Part shown: positions 44,301 through 52,954 of the stretch, one piece after another
Numbering within the stretch: the first letter of the stretch is position 1
Layout: each line of letters starts with the position of its first letter
From: Vibrio palustris
GTDB taxonomy: Bacteria > Pseudomonadota > Gammaproteobacteria > Enterobacterales > Vibrionaceae
NCBI RefSeq assembly: GCF_024346995.1
Contig: NZ_AP024888.1
Span: 558,001 to 622,000, forward strand
DNA: 64,000 nt
Direction: 5' to 3'
The notes under the pieces: model-generated
Seen by the model: the letters and a program-made list of their open reading frames with translations, nothing else
Told to the model about the DNA's origin: nothing
The model's database searches: none
Program-made: the position numbers and the translations under genes

Positions 44301-44755
44301 ATGAATTGGCAGATAAATGGCCCTATATCGGATAAAGGTAATTCTACTGTCCCCCAAGGCAATGAAATTTCGAATAATGCCGAGTGTTCTTTGACAAGGC
44401 AAGCCGTCATAGTGACATCCACCTCCGACTGACGTAAGCGGATTTTCGTACACGAGGCGCCAAGAGATTCATCACTCGCTTGCTGATGAATAATACCAAT
44501 ATGCCCGTTGCGACTTGGTTTCATGTCTTTGTCGAGATAAACCGCAATCGCTCCTCGTTGCGATATACAATCAAACACCTGCTCAACCGCTTGTCGATCA
44601 GTCACTACGACTGTGACTAACGATGGATTAATCGACGATAGCACGGCAATCAACGATGCTTCTCGCACCTTAAGTTCATGATTGGTTAGAATGCTAATGT
44701 CCAAACATTCAGATTCACCAGCTATCTGATGATATGTGGGTTTTCTATTCATCAC
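41339..44755 (-). CDS. Large PAS4-GGDEF-EAL c-di-GMP protein
   Basis: This 1138-residue protein has residues 1-200 of unassigned type, then four PAS domains (about 215-325, 333-450, 460-575, 583-700), a GGDEF domain (702-868) and an EAL domain (885-1130). The GGDEF active site reads SGDEF (787-791) and is preceded by an RxxD inhibitory site, RVQD (778-781). The EAL motif is VGVEALTRWW (915-917), and the further metal and catalytic residues are there: SINVSG, ELTES, IDDFGTGYSS, KLKLD and AEGVE. So phosphodiesterase activity is expected, while cyclase activity is uncertain. No membrane segments. The N-terminal part may be a sensory domain that is not recognised. Confidence 0.87.
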   Translation of the reverse strand: MMNRKPTYHQIAGESECLDISILTNHELKVREASLIAVLSSINPSLVTVVVTDRQAVEQVFDCISQRGAIAVYLDKDMKPSRNGHIGIIHQQASDESLGASCTKIRLRQSEVDVTMTACLVKEHSALFEISLPWGTVELPLSDIGPFICQFMNLLTALYDDNKECFPQQAISTFLLDIQRQAMSNVAHAPSNLSVYTQFESYLEELERSNHDLFNIKECIAFPLFVVDKNLRVTQANRGCRSIIKDDLSIVGKYIHELSWLIVIPAIDKMIHRVIISGRSEQILLQNTQIEHVYVLRVMPYHSQGEQVRGAILVFDEVTEQWQAESSLRASEQRFRQVTEALPQLILELSCQGSCDFVNTQWSSYTGMTLSSQTSMCWLDCIEAEDRPLLQEQWDDDHISGQSVSVECRVLHHDGTSRWFSALFVPIFNEYGGLGKWFACFTDIEEFKQTQLNLQRSQNRVSNIIDTMPEAILVVDQQGIIRVVNKRIEDIFGYEMREVKGQAVEMLLPERYRSGHGQLRAGYMKKPETMLLGAGRDLYALHKDGSEFPVELGLAPLEEEGNIYTVVSVANISQRKDADVELNLAAKVFSSTMDGIFILDTEQKVIKVNSAAQQIFGFPEQEWIGQPLTRIRSERHSNLFYDKLWRAARINGRWQGEIWQCHKNGSDIPMWLSLTAVFNTHGDIERYIATMYDISEQVKAKEYIYHLAHYDMLTQLPNRTLFLEKFHEYTQPPTEQTVTMALLFVDLDNFKQVNDTLGHPVGDILLCQAAERMRSVIRVQDVVSRHSGDEFTILLRGVDEKNLISDIAHRLCVELANPFDLGRGDFFVSASIGIARYPTDGTDVNTLLRHADLAMYRAKYLGRNQYRFYQPEMSSVLVELTELQSDLRLAIERDELVLHYQPIIDIQSERCVGVEALTRWWHPTKGFISPVKFIPAAEDSNLILPLGEWVLRAACRQLHQWNQSGVCLDFISINVSGKQIMQMDFAALLRQVLDEYQLEAKQVLIELTESFVMHESDIAINRLMDIRQIGVGIAIDDFGTGYSSLSYLKQLPVTKLKLDRSFVNDLPNDINDVEISRAIFHLGDAVGLQVVAEGVETYSQHQFLVDERYHLCQGFYYARPMLADDINEFWRNYSFPHK

Positions 44756-45062
44756 TATTGCCCATCATTTAATATTGATTCTCTCTATTTAGACAGGATC
44801 TTTTCGGCCTAGCAGATCACTTGTAAAAGAAGTAAATTGCTAAGGTTACGAATATGCTGATAACTCTTAACCCTAATGAGGTACATAATAGTAAGCATAG
44901 CTAAGACATTGACACTTACCAACTTCGAATCCTCTTTTGTGCTATTTAAGCTCATTGATGATTTAACCCTACATTAACGCCTCTGAGTGTTATGCTTGAT
45001 AACATCGAATTATAGTAAACGCTGTTACTTATAAATGGCGTGTGAGTAAAAAGGATGTTGAT
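44756..45062. other. Divergent promoter region GGDEF-EAL - msrP
   Basis: About 307 bases with two divergent promoters. No repeat or operator was recognised. Confidence 0.35.
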
Positions 45063-46067
45063 ATGAAAAAGTCGAAATCTACACAAACACATCTAACCGA
45101 GAATGATGTCACCGATGAATCTGTCTATCGATCTCGCCGTCAATTACTTAAATCGCTAGGCTTTATTGGTGCCAGTTCGCTATTAGCCCCGACAGCCAAC
45201 GCTTTTAGCCTATTTGACGATGATAAACCAAAACATCAGTTTCCAATTACCCCTCTCGAGTATAAGAAAGACTCTGGACCTGCTACCAAATTAATTCAAA
45301 CGCCTTTCGACAAAGTCACGACCTATAATAACTTCTTTGAATTTGGAACCAGTAAAAGCGATCCTTCTGAGAATGCTCAAAATTTTGACGTTGATCCTTG
45401 GAAATTAACGATTGAAGGGCTAGTTGATAACCCGATAACGTTGGATTATGACGATCTATATAAGCGATTCGCGCTTGAAGAACGCATTTATCGATTTCGC
45501 TGCGTAGAAGCTTGGTCGATGGTCATCCCATGGATTGGCTTTGAATTACGCCAGCTCATTGCGCTCGCCAAGCCGCGTTCATCAGCAAAGTACGTAGCGT
45601 TTGAAACCTTATACGATCCTAAGCAAATGCCAGGGCAAGACAGTCGGTTTGTCGGTGGTGGGTTGAATTACCCGTATGTTGAAGGCCTGACGATAGAAGA
45701 AGCCACGCATCCCCTCACCTTATTGAGTGTCGGTTTGTATGGAAAAACGTTAAAACCGCAAAATGGTGCGCCTATTCGGCTTGTCGTACCGTGGAAGTAC
45801 GGGTTTAAAAACATTAAATCAATTGTCAAAATACGCTTAACTGATACCCAACCTGACAATACTTGGAACCTGCTCGCACCCAATGAATATGGCTTCTATG
45901 CGAATGTAAACCCAAATGTCGATCATCCAAGGTGGAGTCAGGCAACCGAACGCCGTATTACTAAAGGCGGCTTACTGTCCACTAAACGTATCGACACCCA
46001 ATTATTTAATGGTTATACCGAAGTGGCAGACCTATATAAAAACTTGGATTTGAGGAAGAACTTTTAA
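45063..46067 (+). CDS. msrP: Methionine-sulfoxide reductase catalytic subunit MsrP (YedY)
   Basis: This 334-residue periplasmic molybdenum enzyme repairs methionine sulfoxide in envelope proteins. The Tat signal [18 protein letters not shown] is at about residues 24-41, with cleavage near NAFS. The molybdopterin-binding region includes [15 protein letters not shown], whose Cys coordinates Mo. ATG 45063 is supported by AAAGGATG; GTG 45042 is open upstream. It is co-transcribed with msrQ, one nucleotide after its stop. Confidence 0.9.
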   Translation: MKKSKSTQTHLTENDVTDESVYRSRRQLLKSLGFIGASSLLAPTANAFSLFDDDKPKHQFPITPLEYKKDSGPATKLIQTPFDKVTTYNNFFEFGTSKSDPSENAQNFDVDPWKLTIEGLVDNPITLDYDDLYKRFALEERIYRFRCVEAWSMVIPWIGFELRQLIALAKPRSSAKYVAFETLYDPKQMPGQDSRFVGGGLNYPYVEGLTIEEATHPLTLLSVGLYGKTLKPQNGAPIRLVVPWKYGFKNIKSIVKIRLTDTQPDNTWNLLAPNEYGFYANVNPNVDHPRWSQATERRITKGGLLSTKRIDTQLFNGYTEVADLYKNLDLRKNF

Positions 46068-46068
46068 T

Positions 46069-46692
46069 ATGGCACGACTACGCTGGCGTATTTCACCATG
46101 GCAGCGAATCGTAATCAAAGCCTTGCTTCATATTACGATTGGCGGATACCTCACCTTAACGGTTTGGTTTGGTATCCAAGACAAGCTCGGTGCCGATCCT
46201 GTAGATAGTTTACTGCACTTTACCGGTATTGGTGCCATCAATTTATTACTGTTCACATTATGTATTTCACCACTGAGCCGAATCTTAGGTGGTGATCTCA
46301 TGCGTTTTCGACGGTTGCTTGGGATATATGTGTTTGTGTATGCCTTATGCCATATGCTGACCTTTATTATTTTTATATTAGGATTTGACTGGTCACGTCT
46401 TACCACTGAGATCGCTCAACGTCCCTATATTACCGTCGGCTTTAGTGCCGTATTATTGCTTTTCGCGTTTACCGCCACGTCGCCGAATATAGTGAGACGG
46501 AAAATGGGCAGTTATTGGCAAAAACTGCACCGTTGGGTTTATCTCGCGCTGTTTCTAATGTTACTGCACTTCACTTGGTCACAGAAAACCCTATGGGGAG
46601 AACCTATCTATTACTGGGGGCTAGCCTGCATCATCATGCTACCGCGTATCACACGTTGGCTGAAGACATGGCGAAAAAGTCTAAACAATTAA
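46069..46692 (+). CDS. msrQ: Heme-binding membrane subunit MsrQ (YedZ)
   Basis: This 207-residue protein has six hydrophobic spans and belongs to the ferric-reductase-like transmembrane family. Heme ligands are expected at conserved His in LLHFTGIGAINL, YALCHMLTF and KLHRWVYLALFLMLLHFTW. It delivers electrons from the respiratory chain to MsrP. Starts one base after the msrP stop. Confidence 0.9.
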   Translation: MARLRWRISPWQRIVIKALLHITIGGYLTLTVWFGIQDKLGADPVDSLLHFTGIGAINLLLFTLCISPLSRILGGDLMRFRRLLGIYVFVYALCHMLTFIIFILGFDWSRLTTEIAQRPYITVGFSAVLLLFAFTATSPNIVRRKMGSYWQKLHRWVYLALFLMLLHFTWSQKTLWGEPIYYWGLACIIMLPRITRWLKTWRKSLNN

Positions 46693-46865
46693 CTGATTAA
46701 TGTCTCATCACATTGGTACTCTGATTTAACTGCCAAAGGCTTAGGTGTATAACATGTTGATACACCAGCCTTTGCTGTCATAGTGATGTCAGTATAGCTA
46801 AAGCGTAGTGAGGCGATATCACACGGTATCGTCCCAGCTTATTAACTCTTGTGAGGCACCAATTT

Positions 46866-47822
46866 ATGAGTCAGATAGATATATTAGTCGTATGGCCAAA
46901 CCGACCTAAACAAATGCTGCAATTAAGTAACACTTATCAGCTTCATCGTTATGATCTCGCGAGTGATGCCGAAAAAGAAGCCATGTTGGCGTCAGTTGGT
47001 CATCGTATTAGAGCCGTCGTTACCTCTCATGGCGGTGGCTTTTCCGCTGAATTACTGCAACGCTTACCTAATGTAGAAGTGGTATGTTCATCAAGTGTCG
47101 GATTAGATACGCTATGTGTAGAGGCATGTCAGGCACGTGGGATTGCGGTGACTCATACACCAGATGTGTTAACTAACGATGTGGCCGACATGGCAATCAT
47201 GCTTATTTTAGCGACGCTAAGGCGTCTTATCCCTGCTGCCGACTGGATCAAAAATGGCCACTGGGAACGCCAAGGTATGATGCCACTGAACACCACACTC
47301 ACGAATAAAACACTCGGTCTTGTCGGTATGGGCCGCATTGGAAAAGCCATTGCCACGCGGGCTCAAGCCATGGGCCTTCAGGTTTGTTACTATGCACGCC
47401 AAGCGAAACCAGAGATGTCGTTCCCATTTTATGATGATTTACAAAAAATGGCCGCTAACGTTGATATTTTAGCTCCTGTTGTCCCTGGAGGAGCCGGTAC
47501 GAAACACTTAATCGATCGCGCTGTATTGGCCGCTCTCAAACCGACGAGCTATGTAATTAATATCTCAAGGGGGTCTGTCATTGATGAAACAGCCTTGGTG
47601 GAGTGTTTACAACAGGGCAATATTGCAGGAGCAGGTTTGGATGTGTTTGATGATGAGCCGCATGTACCTAGCGCTTTATTAGCAATGGATAATGTCGTAC
47701 TTCAACCCCATTGTGCCAGTGGGACGGTTGAAACACGTGACGCTATGGCACAATTGGTGGTCGATAACCTTGCCGCACACTTTGCGGGTAAACCGCTATT
47801 AACTCCAGCACCACAACAATAA
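46866..47822 (+). CDS. D-2-hydroxyacid dehydrogenase (glyoxylate/hydroxypyruvate reductase type)
   Basis: This 318-residue NAD(P)-dependent enzyme has the Rossmann loop GLVGMGRIGKA (151-161), the catalytic residues Arg235 (INISRGS), Glu264 (DDEPHVP) and His282 (LQPHCASG). This HCASG form and the N-terminal VVWPNRPKQ fit the glyoxylate/hydroxypyruvate reductase subgroup. Given the betaine/serine island downstream it could handle hydroxypyruvate or glyoxylate, but that is inference. The start at 46866 gives MSQIDILVVWP; the frame is open 5 codons further. Confidence 0.82.
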   Translation: MSQIDILVVWPNRPKQMLQLSNTYQLHRYDLASDAEKEAMLASVGHRIRAVVTSHGGGFSAELLQRLPNVEVVCSSSVGLDTLCVEACQARGIAVTHTPDVLTNDVADMAIMLILATLRRLIPAADWIKNGHWERQGMMPLNTTLTNKTLGLVGMGRIGKAIATRAQAMGLQVCYYARQAKPEMSFPFYDDLQKMAANVDILAPVVPGGAGTKHLIDRAVLAALKPTSYVINISRGSVIDETALVECLQQGNIAGAGLDVFDDEPHVPSALLAMDNVVLQPHCASGTVETRDAMAQLVVDNLAAHFAGKPLLTPAPQQ

Positions 47823-47917
47823 GACCGTTAGAGTAAAAGCACCAATACCATGGCGTAGTCCGCTATTATCATCAAAAGAAAACAATGTGATGTACGTTCT
47901 AGTTACGAAAAAGGTCA

Positions 47918-47947
47918 GCTATTATGCTGACCTTTTTAATCGAACTT
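47918..47947. terminator. Bidirectional terminator between the dehydrogenase and gbcB
   Basis: AAAAAGGTCAGC pairs with GCTGACCTTTTT, with a TATTAT loop; it has an A run on one side and a T run on the other, so it serves both convergent genes. Confidence 0.85.
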
Positions 47948-47955
47948 GGCTCTAA

Positions 47956-49083
47956 TTAATATTCAATAACCACGTCATCATTGGGAATACTGCAACAAGA
48001 CAGAATATAGCCTTCAGCCACATCTTCATCGGTAATGCCACCGTTATGGTTCATCTCAACATCACCACTGATTTTCTTCACTTTACACGTACCACAAATG
48101 CCCATCCCACACGCTCGAGGAATGGTCAACCCTGCTTTCGCTGCCGCGGCATGCACCGTATCACCTGGGGCGATCTGTGCGCTCTTATCGCTTTCTGTAA
48201 AGACAACTTCAATCAAATCACTCGCAGTCAGTGCTTCGGCTTCTTCAGCGGCAATTTCTGCACTTTGTACGGCTTGCTCTTCCGCATTTTCAGGCGTCGC
48301 ACCAAAGGTTTCCTCATGGTAATGCTTCATGTTAAAACCAATTTTCTGCAAAATCTCGCGAATGGCTCGCATGTAAGGCGTCGGACCACAGCAGAAAATT
48401 TCACGCTCATGAATATCAGGTGTCACCATCAACAGCTTCGCTTCATCAAGGAAGCCGCGATATCCTGACCAATTCTGCCCTGACTCCAAGCGCTCACATA
48501 TCAAATGCAATTGAAAGTTAGCTATCCGCGATGTCATGAACTCCAACTCGGAGTGAAAAATAATATCACGCGGCGTACGCGAACTATGTACGAACGTGAT
48601 ATCAACATCCGTGTTGGTATCGTAAATCCAGCGTGCCATCGACATCATTGGCGTAATACCCACGCCTCCTGATAAATACAGTACTTTTTCTGCAGGGAAG
48701 TCAATGCTATTAAACGCCCCTACCGGACCGTGTACCGCAAGCTCAGAACCTTCATCTAAATGATCATGAATCCAGTTTGAAACCCAACCGCCAGGTACGC
48801 GTTTCACTGTAATAGAAAAACTATATGGAACAGAGGGTGAGCTCGAAATAGTATAAGAACGGAATACCTGTTCACCGTCGATTTCTAGCTCTAATGTGAC
48901 AAACTGACCTGGCTTAAAGAAAAACATCACCGGTTGATCTGCCATAAAACAAAACGTTTTCGTATCCCATGTTTCTTGAATGGTTTTAACGCAACGTACC
49001 GCATGGCGACCGTTGTCCCAAATCTGTGTTTCAACAGGAATAAAAGCGCCACCTGTAGTGACTGAGTTAGTTGGGGTATTCAT
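47956..49083 (-). CDS. gbcB: Glycine betaine monooxygenase reductase subunit GbcB
   Basis: This 375-residue oxidoreductase passes electrons from NAD(P)H to GbcA. It has an FAD-binding domain (RSYTIS at 75-80), an NAD-binding domain (GGVGITPMMSM at 139-149, FCCGPTPYM near 230), an acidic Ala/Glu linker (265-290) and a C-terminal 2Fe-2S ferredoxin domain with Cys325, Cys330, Cys333 (CGMGICGTC) and Cys363/364. GGAG about 9 nt upstream fixes the ATG at 49083 rather than at 49125. It lies divergent from gbcA. Confidence 0.9.
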   Translation of the reverse strand: MNTPTNSVTTGGAFIPVETQIWDNGRHAVRCVKTIQETWDTKTFCFMADQPVMFFFKPGQFVTLELEIDGEQVFRSYTISSSPSVPYSFSITVKRVPGGWVSNWIHDHLDEGSELAVHGPVGAFNSIDFPAEKVLYLSGGVGITPMMSMARWIYDTNTDVDITFVHSSRTPRDIIFHSELEFMTSRIANFQLHLICERLESGQNWSGYRGFLDEAKLLMVTPDIHEREIFCCGPTPYMRAIREILQKIGFNMKHYHEETFGATPENAEEQAVQSAEIAAEEAEALTASDLIEVVFTESDKSAQIAPGDTVHAAAAKAGLTIPRACGMGICGTCKVKKISGDVEMNHNGGITDEDVAEGYILSCCSIPNDDVVIEY

Positions 49084-49392
49084 ATCCGGCTTCTCCGCAA
49101 CGGTGTGTGTAAGGTATCCCTCCATGGGTTGATCGTATTGTTGAGTTATCTGCGTTTAACGAGTTACCCATTTACGACATTAACTTATCCAAAACAGTCA
49201 GTAAGCCAAAAGTTTGTGATCTCATGTCTTAAATAGGATCGGCATATGTCGTGTTTAGACCACTTGACATCCTCCTATTGATGGCAGGATAGCATCAAGC
49301 CACACATCAATAGGCACATATAAGGTTGCTGGCTCACGCAAGGAAGCCCTCAATGGGCATATCGTCCACATTTTCGAAAAGAAGATAGCGCA
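49084..49392. promoter_or_regulatory. Divergent gbcB/gbcA control region
   Basis: 309 bases with no gene, between the divergently read gbcB and gbcA. A TTGACA hexamer lies at 49264-49269, followed by GATAGC about 18 nt later, a possible weak promoter for gbcA that would need an activator. GbdR is the obvious candidate. No operator could be defined by eye. Confidence 0.4.
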
Positions 49393-50652
49393 ATGAATCA
49401 AAACGATATTCTCAACATTACTTACCCAAGCATGGATGTCGCCCGGGAAGAAATGAAAAAAATGCTCAGTGAACGCAAAGAGGACTATTCTCTGCCTCGT
49501 CCGCTATACAACGACCCTTTACTCTTTCGAGTTGATGTCGAAGAAATCTTTCAAAAAGAGTGGCTGTTTGTCGGCATGACCAGTGAAGTCCCAGCAAAAG
49601 GGGATTATTTCACCGTAGAAATAGCCCAAGATCCGGTTCTCATCGTACGTGACGCTGACGGTAACGTGAATGCTTTCCATAATACCTGCCGTCACCGTGG
49701 ATCACGTATCTGTACAGAACACCGTGGTAAGGTTGCTAACTTAGTGTGCCCTTATCACCAATGGACATACGACACCAAAGGTAACCTACTGTTTGCTGGT
49801 ATGGAAATGGGCCCAGAGTTTGATATGCAACAGCACAAACTGCACCCTATCCATTGTAAGACCGCTGGCGGGTTTATATTTATCTGTATGGCCGATACGC
49901 CGCCCGAGTCCGATTTTGACGACTATTTAGCAACGCTTGAAGAGTATATGGAACCCTATGATGTCGCGAACACTAAGCTTGCGGTTGAGTCAAACATGTA
50001 CGAAAAAGCCAACTGGAAGTTGGTACTAGAAAATAACCGCGAATGCTACCACTGTGCGGGCAGTCATCCAGAGTTACTCAATACCTTACTTGAATGGGAT
50101 GACACCACCGACCCTAGGGCCACTCCGGAATTTTTAGCCTATTGTGAACGTATGGCACAAGAATGGGACAATGAAAATATTCCGCACGAGCACAAAAAAT
50201 TTGGTCGACGTAACCGTTTAGTCCGTATGCCTCTCAAAGAAGGGACATCGGTCATGACAATTGATGGTACACGTAGCTCGCAAAAAATGCTGGGCCGTAT
50301 TAAAAACGACAAGCTGGGTTCACTGCGTATCCTGCATTTGCCGAACTCTTGGAACCATATGCAAAGTGATCACTTCATTGTGTTCCGCGTATTACCTATT
50401 TCAGCGCAAGAATCGCTCGTTACCACGAAATGGTTTGTTCATAAAGATGCCGTCGAAGGAGTTGACTATGATGTTGCAACATTACGCCGGGTGTGGGATG
50501 CAACTAACGAACAAGACCGTAAGTTAGGTGAAGAGAATCAGCGCGGTATCAACTCACTACGCTACCAATCAGGGCCTTACTCTAAAACTTATGAGTATGG
50601 TGTGATAGACTTCGTTAACTGGTATTCAGAGACTATTCAGAAACACCTCTAA
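49393..50652 (+). CDS. gbcA: Glycine betaine monooxygenase, Rieske oxygenase subunit GbcA
   Basis: This 419-residue Rieske non-heme iron oxygenase demethylates glycine betaine to dimethylglycine with release of formaldehyde. The Rieske cluster is held by Cys99, His101, Cys119 and His122 (CRHRG ... CPYHQW). The catalytic iron is bound in the C-terminal domain by His219 and His224 (NRECYHCAGSHPEL). It works with GbcB, encoded divergently. A strong terminator follows. Confidence 0.92.
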   Translation: MNQNDILNITYPSMDVAREEMKKMLSERKEDYSLPRPLYNDPLLFRVDVEEIFQKEWLFVGMTSEVPAKGDYFTVEIAQDPVLIVRDADGNVNAFHNTCRHRGSRICTEHRGKVANLVCPYHQWTYDTKGNLLFAGMEMGPEFDMQQHKLHPIHCKTAGGFIFICMADTPPESDFDDYLATLEEYMEPYDVANTKLAVESNMYEKANWKLVLENNRECYHCAGSHPELLNTLLEWDDTTDPRATPEFLAYCERMAQEWDNENIPHEHKKFGRRNRLVRMPLKEGTSVMTIDGTRSSQKMLGRIKNDKLGSLRILHLPNSWNHMQSDHFIVFRVLPISAQESLVTTKWFVHKDAVEGVDYDVATLRRVWDATNEQDRKLGEENQRGINSLRYQSGPYSKTYEYGVIDFVNWYSETIQKHL

Positions 50653-50679
50653 GTCAATAGCCACTCGTTATACATCATC

Positions 50680-50707
50680 AAAAGAGAGCGATAGCGCTCT
50701 CTTTTTT
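50680..50707 (+). terminator. Terminator after gbcA
   Basis: AAAAGAGAGC pairs with GCTCTCTTTT, loop GATAGC, with an extra T run after. It lies 28 nt past the stop. Confidence 0.85.
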
Positions 50708-50887
50708 GTGGATTTTTCCGCAATATTTATGCCCCGCAACATGTACACCCTCGCTTATCTCCAAACCATGTAAACTACTGCCCGACTAGTCTGAACGCGT
50801 TGCTTCCACACAGAATCCTGTACGCTAATAAAGGCTATATTATCGTTAGGCTCAAGTGGCATCATTCCAATATTCACAGCGAAACCA

Positions 50888-50918
50888 TAAAAAAACCCAC
50901 TCATAAAGAGCGGGCTTT
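50888..50918 (-). terminator. Terminator after the 85-residue ORF
   Basis: On the minus strand GCCCGCTC pairs with GAGTGGGT (one G-T pair), followed by seven Ts, 19 nt after the stop of the small ORF. Confidence 0.75.
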
Positions 50919-50936
50919 TACGCAACGAAAATGTGT

Positions 50937-51194
50937 TCAATTAGGCTTTTGTACATGCTCGCTATACTTATGACTCCAGTTAATTAAGTTTTCAACATCC
51001 GGTAATAGAATCCCTTCTGCTTCAATTCTTAATAAGGTATCCCAAAAACAATCATTATCCGAGTCGTCTGCCGTTGCTAACCAATGCTCAATACTGGCTT
51101 GGACACTGCTGGCATCATGAGATTCGCAAACCAGACCCACTCCTTGTAGCTCTAGTACAAAATCTTCCATATCGACTAAATCTGCATGCATCAT
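50937..51194 (-). CDS. Small acidic hypothetical protein, end of the betaine operon
   Basis: This 85-residue soluble protein (MMHADLVDMEDFVLELQGVG at the N-terminus) is strongly acidic, with the central stretch ATADDSDNDCFWDTLL and no signal peptide. The ATG 51194 has GGAG about 9 nt upstream; TTG 51209 is open. It lies 75 nt after the BCCT transporter gene, with a terminator-like hairpin in between. I do not recognise the family, and any role in betaine use is only by position. Confidence 0.6.
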   Translation of the reverse strand: MMHADLVDMEDFVLELQGVGLVCESHDASSVQASIEHWLATADDSDNDCFWDTLLRIEAEGILLPDVENLINWSHKYSEHVQKPN

Positions 51195-51206
51195 ATTGTT
51201 ACTCTC

Positions 51207-51233
51207 CAAAATTAGGGAGGCTTCCTGCCTCCC
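51207..51233 (-). terminator. Hairpin between the BCCT gene and the small ORF
   Basis: On the minus strand GGGAGGC pairs perfectly with GCCTCCC around AGGAA, followed by TAATTTT. The T run merges into the Shine-Dalgarno (GGAG) of the next ORF. It may be an incomplete terminator or attenuator. Confidence 0.6.
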
Positions 51234-51269
51234 CTGACTAACTATTATCGGTATTATACTCGTTGATAA

Positions 51270-52880
51270 CTAAGCGGTTTGATATAAATGTTTCTCGGAC
51301 TGCAAGCCTTTATACAAACTCCAACACATGATAATTAATACCAAGGTAAACGGCAGCCCTGTCGTAATGGCCCCCGCTTGTAGCGCGGTTAATGCTTCTG
51401 CACCGCCACCCACCAAGAGTGTAATTGCTATCAGCCCTTCAACAACCGCCCAAAATACACGTTGCCCGACTGGTACGTCTTCTTTACCACCTGCGGTAAT
51501 ACTATCAATAACCAACGACCCTGAATCTGATGATGTCACAAAAAACATCAGAATTAACAGCGTTCCTACAACAGAAAGTAACGTGCTAACAGGTAACTGA
51601 TCGAACATCTGGTACATCGCCAACGATACATCACTGATACCATTTGATAACTCGCCAACACCCGATGTCACTTGCTCCAATGCCGTGCCGCCCATAATGC
51701 TCAGCCACACCATAGTGACAATGGTCGGAATTAGCAGTACTGCCGTAATGAATTCACGTACAGTGCGTCCTTTTGATACTCGCGCGATGAACATACCAAC
51801 AAACGGTGACCAAGATACCCACCATGCCCAATAAAAGACTGTCCAGCCATGGAACCATTCTGAATCCTCACGACCTATCCAGTTTGATAATGGCGCAAAG
51901 TTTTTGACATAACCTACCGCAATGTCCCCAAATGTTGAGGCAATCGACAAGGTAGGCCCAACGACAACAATCAAAGCCACTAAACCTGCCGCGATAAACA
52001 TATTAATGTTACTCAGTAACTTAACACCACCATCAAGCCCACGGGTGACCGATATAATCGCAATCGCCGTTACCACGACGATGAATCCAATTTGTGTGGT
52101 TATTCCACTTGATATTCCCAATAGGTGACTTAACCCCCCGGCGGCCTGTTGCGCACCAAAACCTAACGATGTTGCCAAACCAAAAATGGTCGCTAATACG
52201 GCTAGGATATCAATAAAATTGCCGATTGCCCCCCAACAACGTTCTCCGAGCAAAGGAAAAAATGCCGAGCGAATGGTCAGTGGTAAACCTTTATTGTAAG
52301 AGAAAAATGCCAAAGCTAATCCTACCACGGCATAAATCGCCCAAGGGTGTAATCCCCAATGATACATGGTGGCGCTTAACGCTAGGTTTTTCGCTTGTTC
52401 AGTGTTGGGAGCGACATTGAGTGGCGTACCATACCAATCTGTATAGTAAGCAACGGGTTCGGCAACGCTCCAGAACATCAAGCCAATCCCCATCCCAGCA
52501 GCAAACAACATACTAAACCAGGATAAATAGGAAAACTCGGCAGTTGCGTCTTTACCACCCAAACGGATTTTCCCAACAGGAGATAACAACAAAAATATGC
52601 AAAATACGACGAAAATATTGCATCCTACTATGAAAAACCAATCAAAGTTATTGATTGACCAACTGCGGGCGCTGGTCAGTGCTTGATTTGCTCCGTCAGG
52701 AAACACTAAGGTTAAAACGATAAATAATAAAATCAGTACGGCACTAGTACCAAACACAGGGTTGTGAATATCCATCCCCATTAATCTGACATTATCTTGT
52801 CCAATACAATAATCCGTATCATAAATTTCTTTTGTCTTTCGCTTACGATCGCGTTTCGACCTCTCTACTGCGTTTTTCAT
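51270..52880 (-). CDS. BCCT-family glycine betaine/choline transporter
   Basis: This 536-residue, 12-span transporter has the BCCT signature around GMGIGLMFWSVAEPVAYY (about residues 128-145) and the Trp/Gly-rich substrate box WTVFYWAWWVSWSPFVGMFIARVSKGRT (about 345-372). The glycine-rich GMGIGL form is typical of sodium-coupled betaine carriers; proton-coupled choline carriers often differ. Placed in the dgc operon, it should import betaine for catabolism, not osmoprotection. A hydrophilic N-terminal tail of about 40 residues is present. AAGAGGGATCAT precedes the ATG. Confidence 0.87.
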   Translation of the reverse strand: MKNAVERSKRDRKRKTKEIYDTDYCIGQDNVRLMGMDIHNPVFGTSAVLILLFIVLTLVFPDGANQALTSARSWSINNFDWFFIVGCNIFVVFCIFLLLSPVGKIRLGGKDATAEFSYLSWFSMLFAAGMGIGLMFWSVAEPVAYYTDWYGTPLNVAPNTEQAKNLALSATMYHWGLHPWAIYAVVGLALAFFSYNKGLPLTIRSAFFPLLGERCWGAIGNFIDILAVLATIFGLATSLGFGAQQAAGGLSHLLGISSGITTQIGFIVVVTAIAIISVTRGLDGGVKLLSNINMFIAAGLVALIVVVGPTLSIASTFGDIAVGYVKNFAPLSNWIGREDSEWFHGWTVFYWAWWVSWSPFVGMFIARVSKGRTVREFITAVLLIPTIVTMVWLSIMGGTALEQVTSGVGELSNGISDVSLAMYQMFDQLPVSTLLSVVGTLLILMFFVTSSDSGSLVIDSITAGGKEDVPVGQRVFWAVVEGLIAITLLVGGGAEALTALQAGAITTGLPFTLVLIIMCWSLYKGLQSEKHLYQTA

Positions 52881-52954
52881 ATGATCCCTCTTTCCGTGAT
52901 GACCTATTCATTTTTAATGACGCTATGATCTTTCAGCAGTACATCCTTATCTGC

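Noticed and set aside
50755..50940. 61-codon minus-strand frame between gbcA and the small acidic ORF
   Set aside because: Its first part lies in the terminator of the preceding gene, and it has no ribosome-binding site or recognisable domain.
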